DNA from: Treponema saccharophilum DSM 2985
GTDB lineage: Bacteria; Spirochaetota; Spirochaetia; Treponematales; Treponemataceae
DNA: 64,000 bases
Assembly: GCF_000255555.1 (NCBI RefSeq)
Contig: NZ_AGRW01000051.1
Location: 62,001 to 126,000, forward strand
Direction of reading: 5' to 3'
Made by a program: the position numbers and the translations under genes
The notes under the pieces: model-generated
Database searches by the model: none
Told to the model about the DNA's origin: nothing
Seen by the model: the letters and a program-made list of their open reading frames with translations, nothing else
In this document: positions 62,887 through 64,000 of the stretch, piece by piece
How positions within the stretch are numbered: the stretch's first letter is position 1
How the letters are laid out: every line of letters starts with the position of its first letter

Positions 62887-63832
62887 GAAGCACCTTCATA
62901 ACTTTCCTGAACCGGACCGGATAGTCGGCGCGGAATTCGCTCGGGACGCGCGCCCCCGGAAGCCGTATGCCGAGCATCCGCGCATGGAGCATGAGCGTCG
63001 CGGAGCGGAACGTCGAGCGGCTCCCCGGAGCCTTCCCGTACAGCGGATCCCCAAGGACGGGGCACCCTATCGACTTGAGATGCACGCGAATCTGGTGCGT
63101 CCGCCCTGTCTTTATCCGGACGCGGAAGAGCGAATACGTCTCGCCCCCGCAGGTATAGACGGCGACGCACTGGTACAGCGTCAGGGCGCTTCTCCCGGAA
63201 CCACCCGCGGGAACGGCGCGGAATTTCTTCCTGTCGCCGGGATCCCGCGCTATCCACGAGTCGATTCTCCCTGCGCGCGACGGCGGGCATCCCGTGCAGA
63301 TTGCGACGTACTCCTTCCGCAAAAGCCGGTGGTCAGAAAACTGCGCGTGGAGCCATTCCTCGCTCGCCCTGTTCCGCGCCGTTATGATTACGCCGGAAGT
63401 GTCCTTGTCCAGCCGGTGGACTATTCCGGGGCGAAGCCGCTCTGCCCCGCCACCTGAGACATCCTCTATCGTCCCGCGCCCCCACCGGAACAGGAGCGCG
63501 CTGACGAGCGTCCCCGTCCAGTTCCCGCCGGCGGGATGCGTGACCATCCCCTGCGCCTTGTCGACGACAGTGACGTCGTCATCCTCGTATATGACCTTGA
63601 GGGGAATGTCCTCCGGCTCAATGTTGTCCGGAACAGAATCCTCCCATCCGAATTCGACGACATCCCCGGGGCGAACCTTCGCAGAAAGCTTCGACGGCTT
63701 CCCGTTCAGCAGGAGCGACGACAGCCCCGATTTCAGCTTCGAGCGGTTCATTCCATCGCACGAATCCGCCACGAATTTGTCGAGCCGCCCCGAGCCTGCG
63801 CCGTCGGGAACGACAAACCTAAAAGACGGCAT
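62864..63832 (-). CDS. rluD: RluD-like 23S rRNA pseudouridine synthase
   Basis: The 322-residue product has an S4 domain (GRLDKFVADSCDGMNRSKLK), the VVDKAQGMVTHPAGGN strand, catalytic HRLDKDTSGVIITARN, and RIKTGRTHQIRVHLKSIG. ATG at 63832 gives the usual MPSFRFVVP start; the frame extends to 63889. GGAGG lies 12 bases upstream inside lspA. Gene order lspA-rluD is common in bacteria. Confidence 0.92.
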   Translation of the reverse strand: MPSFRFVVPDGAGSGRLDKFVADSCDGMNRSKLKSGLSSLLLNGKPSKLSAKVRPGDVVEFGWEDSVPDNIEPEDIPLKVIYEDDDVTVVDKAQGMVTHPAGGNWTGTLVSALLFRWGRGTIEDVSGGGAERLRPGIVHRLDKDTSGVIITARNRASEEWLHAQFSDHRLLRKEYVAICTGCPPSRAGRIDSWIARDPGDRKKFRAVPAGGSGRSALTLYQCVAVYTCGGETYSLFRVRIKTGRTHQIRVHLKSIGCPVLGDPLYGKAPGSRSTFRSATLMLHARMLGIRLPGARVPSEFRADYPVRFRKVMKVLHERFRKN

Positions 63833-64000
63833 CTTCGCAAACCCCCTCCATAAGATATTCCCTGCCTTCATCCGGGCGCGCGCCCCCATCGCCGCTTCCC
63901 GGGCGGACGGTGACAGCCCCGCCCTCGCGGACGCGCCTTCCCCGCACGGAGCGGGACGCCTTCGTGACGAGCAAGTCGAAGATGCCCAGCGCGACGCACG
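63819..64000 (-). CDS. lspA: Probable signal peptidase II, 3' end only
   Basis: An open frame enters from the window edge and stops at TAG (63821-63819), overlapping the rluD start by 14 bases. Its 59 visible residues begin CVALGIFDLLVTK, like the last helix of LspA just after the FNxADS motif. A basic and Gly/Glu-rich tail of about 45 residues follows, longer than usual. The assignment rests on this helix and on the lspA-rluD order. Confidence 0.55.
   Translation of the reverse strand, partial: CVALGIFDLLVTKASRSVRGRRVREGGAVTVRPGSGDGGARPDEGREYLMEGVCEDAVF

Overview
The window looks like chromosomal DNA of a spirochaete, most likely a GC-rich Treponema. The block rpsB-tsf-frr-uppS-cdsA-dxr-rseP has no pyrH between tsf and frr, which from memory is the order in Treponema pallidum. 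An ankyrin protein, TPR proteins, an Rnf-like cluster beside an RluA-type pseudouridine synthase and many secreted proteins of unknown function fit the same assignment. Genes are GC-rich and tightly packed. The one stretch over 300 bases without a gene (about 6804-7139) is strikingly AT-rich. I see no phage, insertion sequence, CRISPR array or rRNA. Layout: 1-6.8 kb holds a receiver-like protein, a secreted protein, mfd and a coiled-coil lipoprotein with 114-bp tandem repeats. 7.1-19.9 kb holds a minus-strand tRNA-Arg(CCG), maf, the translation and envelope run rpsB to rseP, a beta-propeller-like and an ankyrin exported protein, rsmD and two TPR-type proteins. 20-31 kb holds rlmN, a cysteine-less HMA-like protein, a D-2-hydroxyacid dehydrogenase, an orphan ABC ATPase, RNase Z, deoD, a split chromate transporter, malQ, a SulP transporter and an iron alcohol dehydrogenase. 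31-44.7 kb holds a dual-sensor diguanylate cyclase, a HAD phosphatase fused to a TrmR-like methyltransferase, a MATE pump, thiSFGHE, a FemAB-like transferase, a fold-III PLP decarboxylase and metG. 44.8-53.4 kb is a nine-gene minus-strand operon: a divergent PAP2 protein, an unknown membrane protein, Rnf-like C-D-G-E-A-B and a GH57-like protein. 53.4-64 kb holds an RluA-type synthase, a P-loop protein with an Asp23-like tail, pcnB, purC, glgA, an aminotransferase, a tandem pair of secreted paralogues, two more RluA-family synthases and the 3' end of a probable lspA. The most notable finding is the Rnf-like operon. By reading the proteins against family knowledge, the cysteines expected for the RnfA/RnfE [2Fe-2S] cluster, the flavin-attachment threonines of RnfD and RnfG, the glycine-rich FMN/NADH motif of RnfC and one cluster ligand of RnfB all appear to be missing. 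The GH57-like protein at the operon's end has also lost the HQP motif and the catalytic glutamate. The locus looks like a membrane complex derived from Rnf but largely stripped of its electron path, co-transcribed with a dead glycosidase fold. A second pattern is that about ten genes have a good -35/-10 promoter ending only 6-10 bases before the start codon. This implies leaderless or nearly leaderless mRNAs, including two divergent genes that share 52 bases of overlapping promoter.
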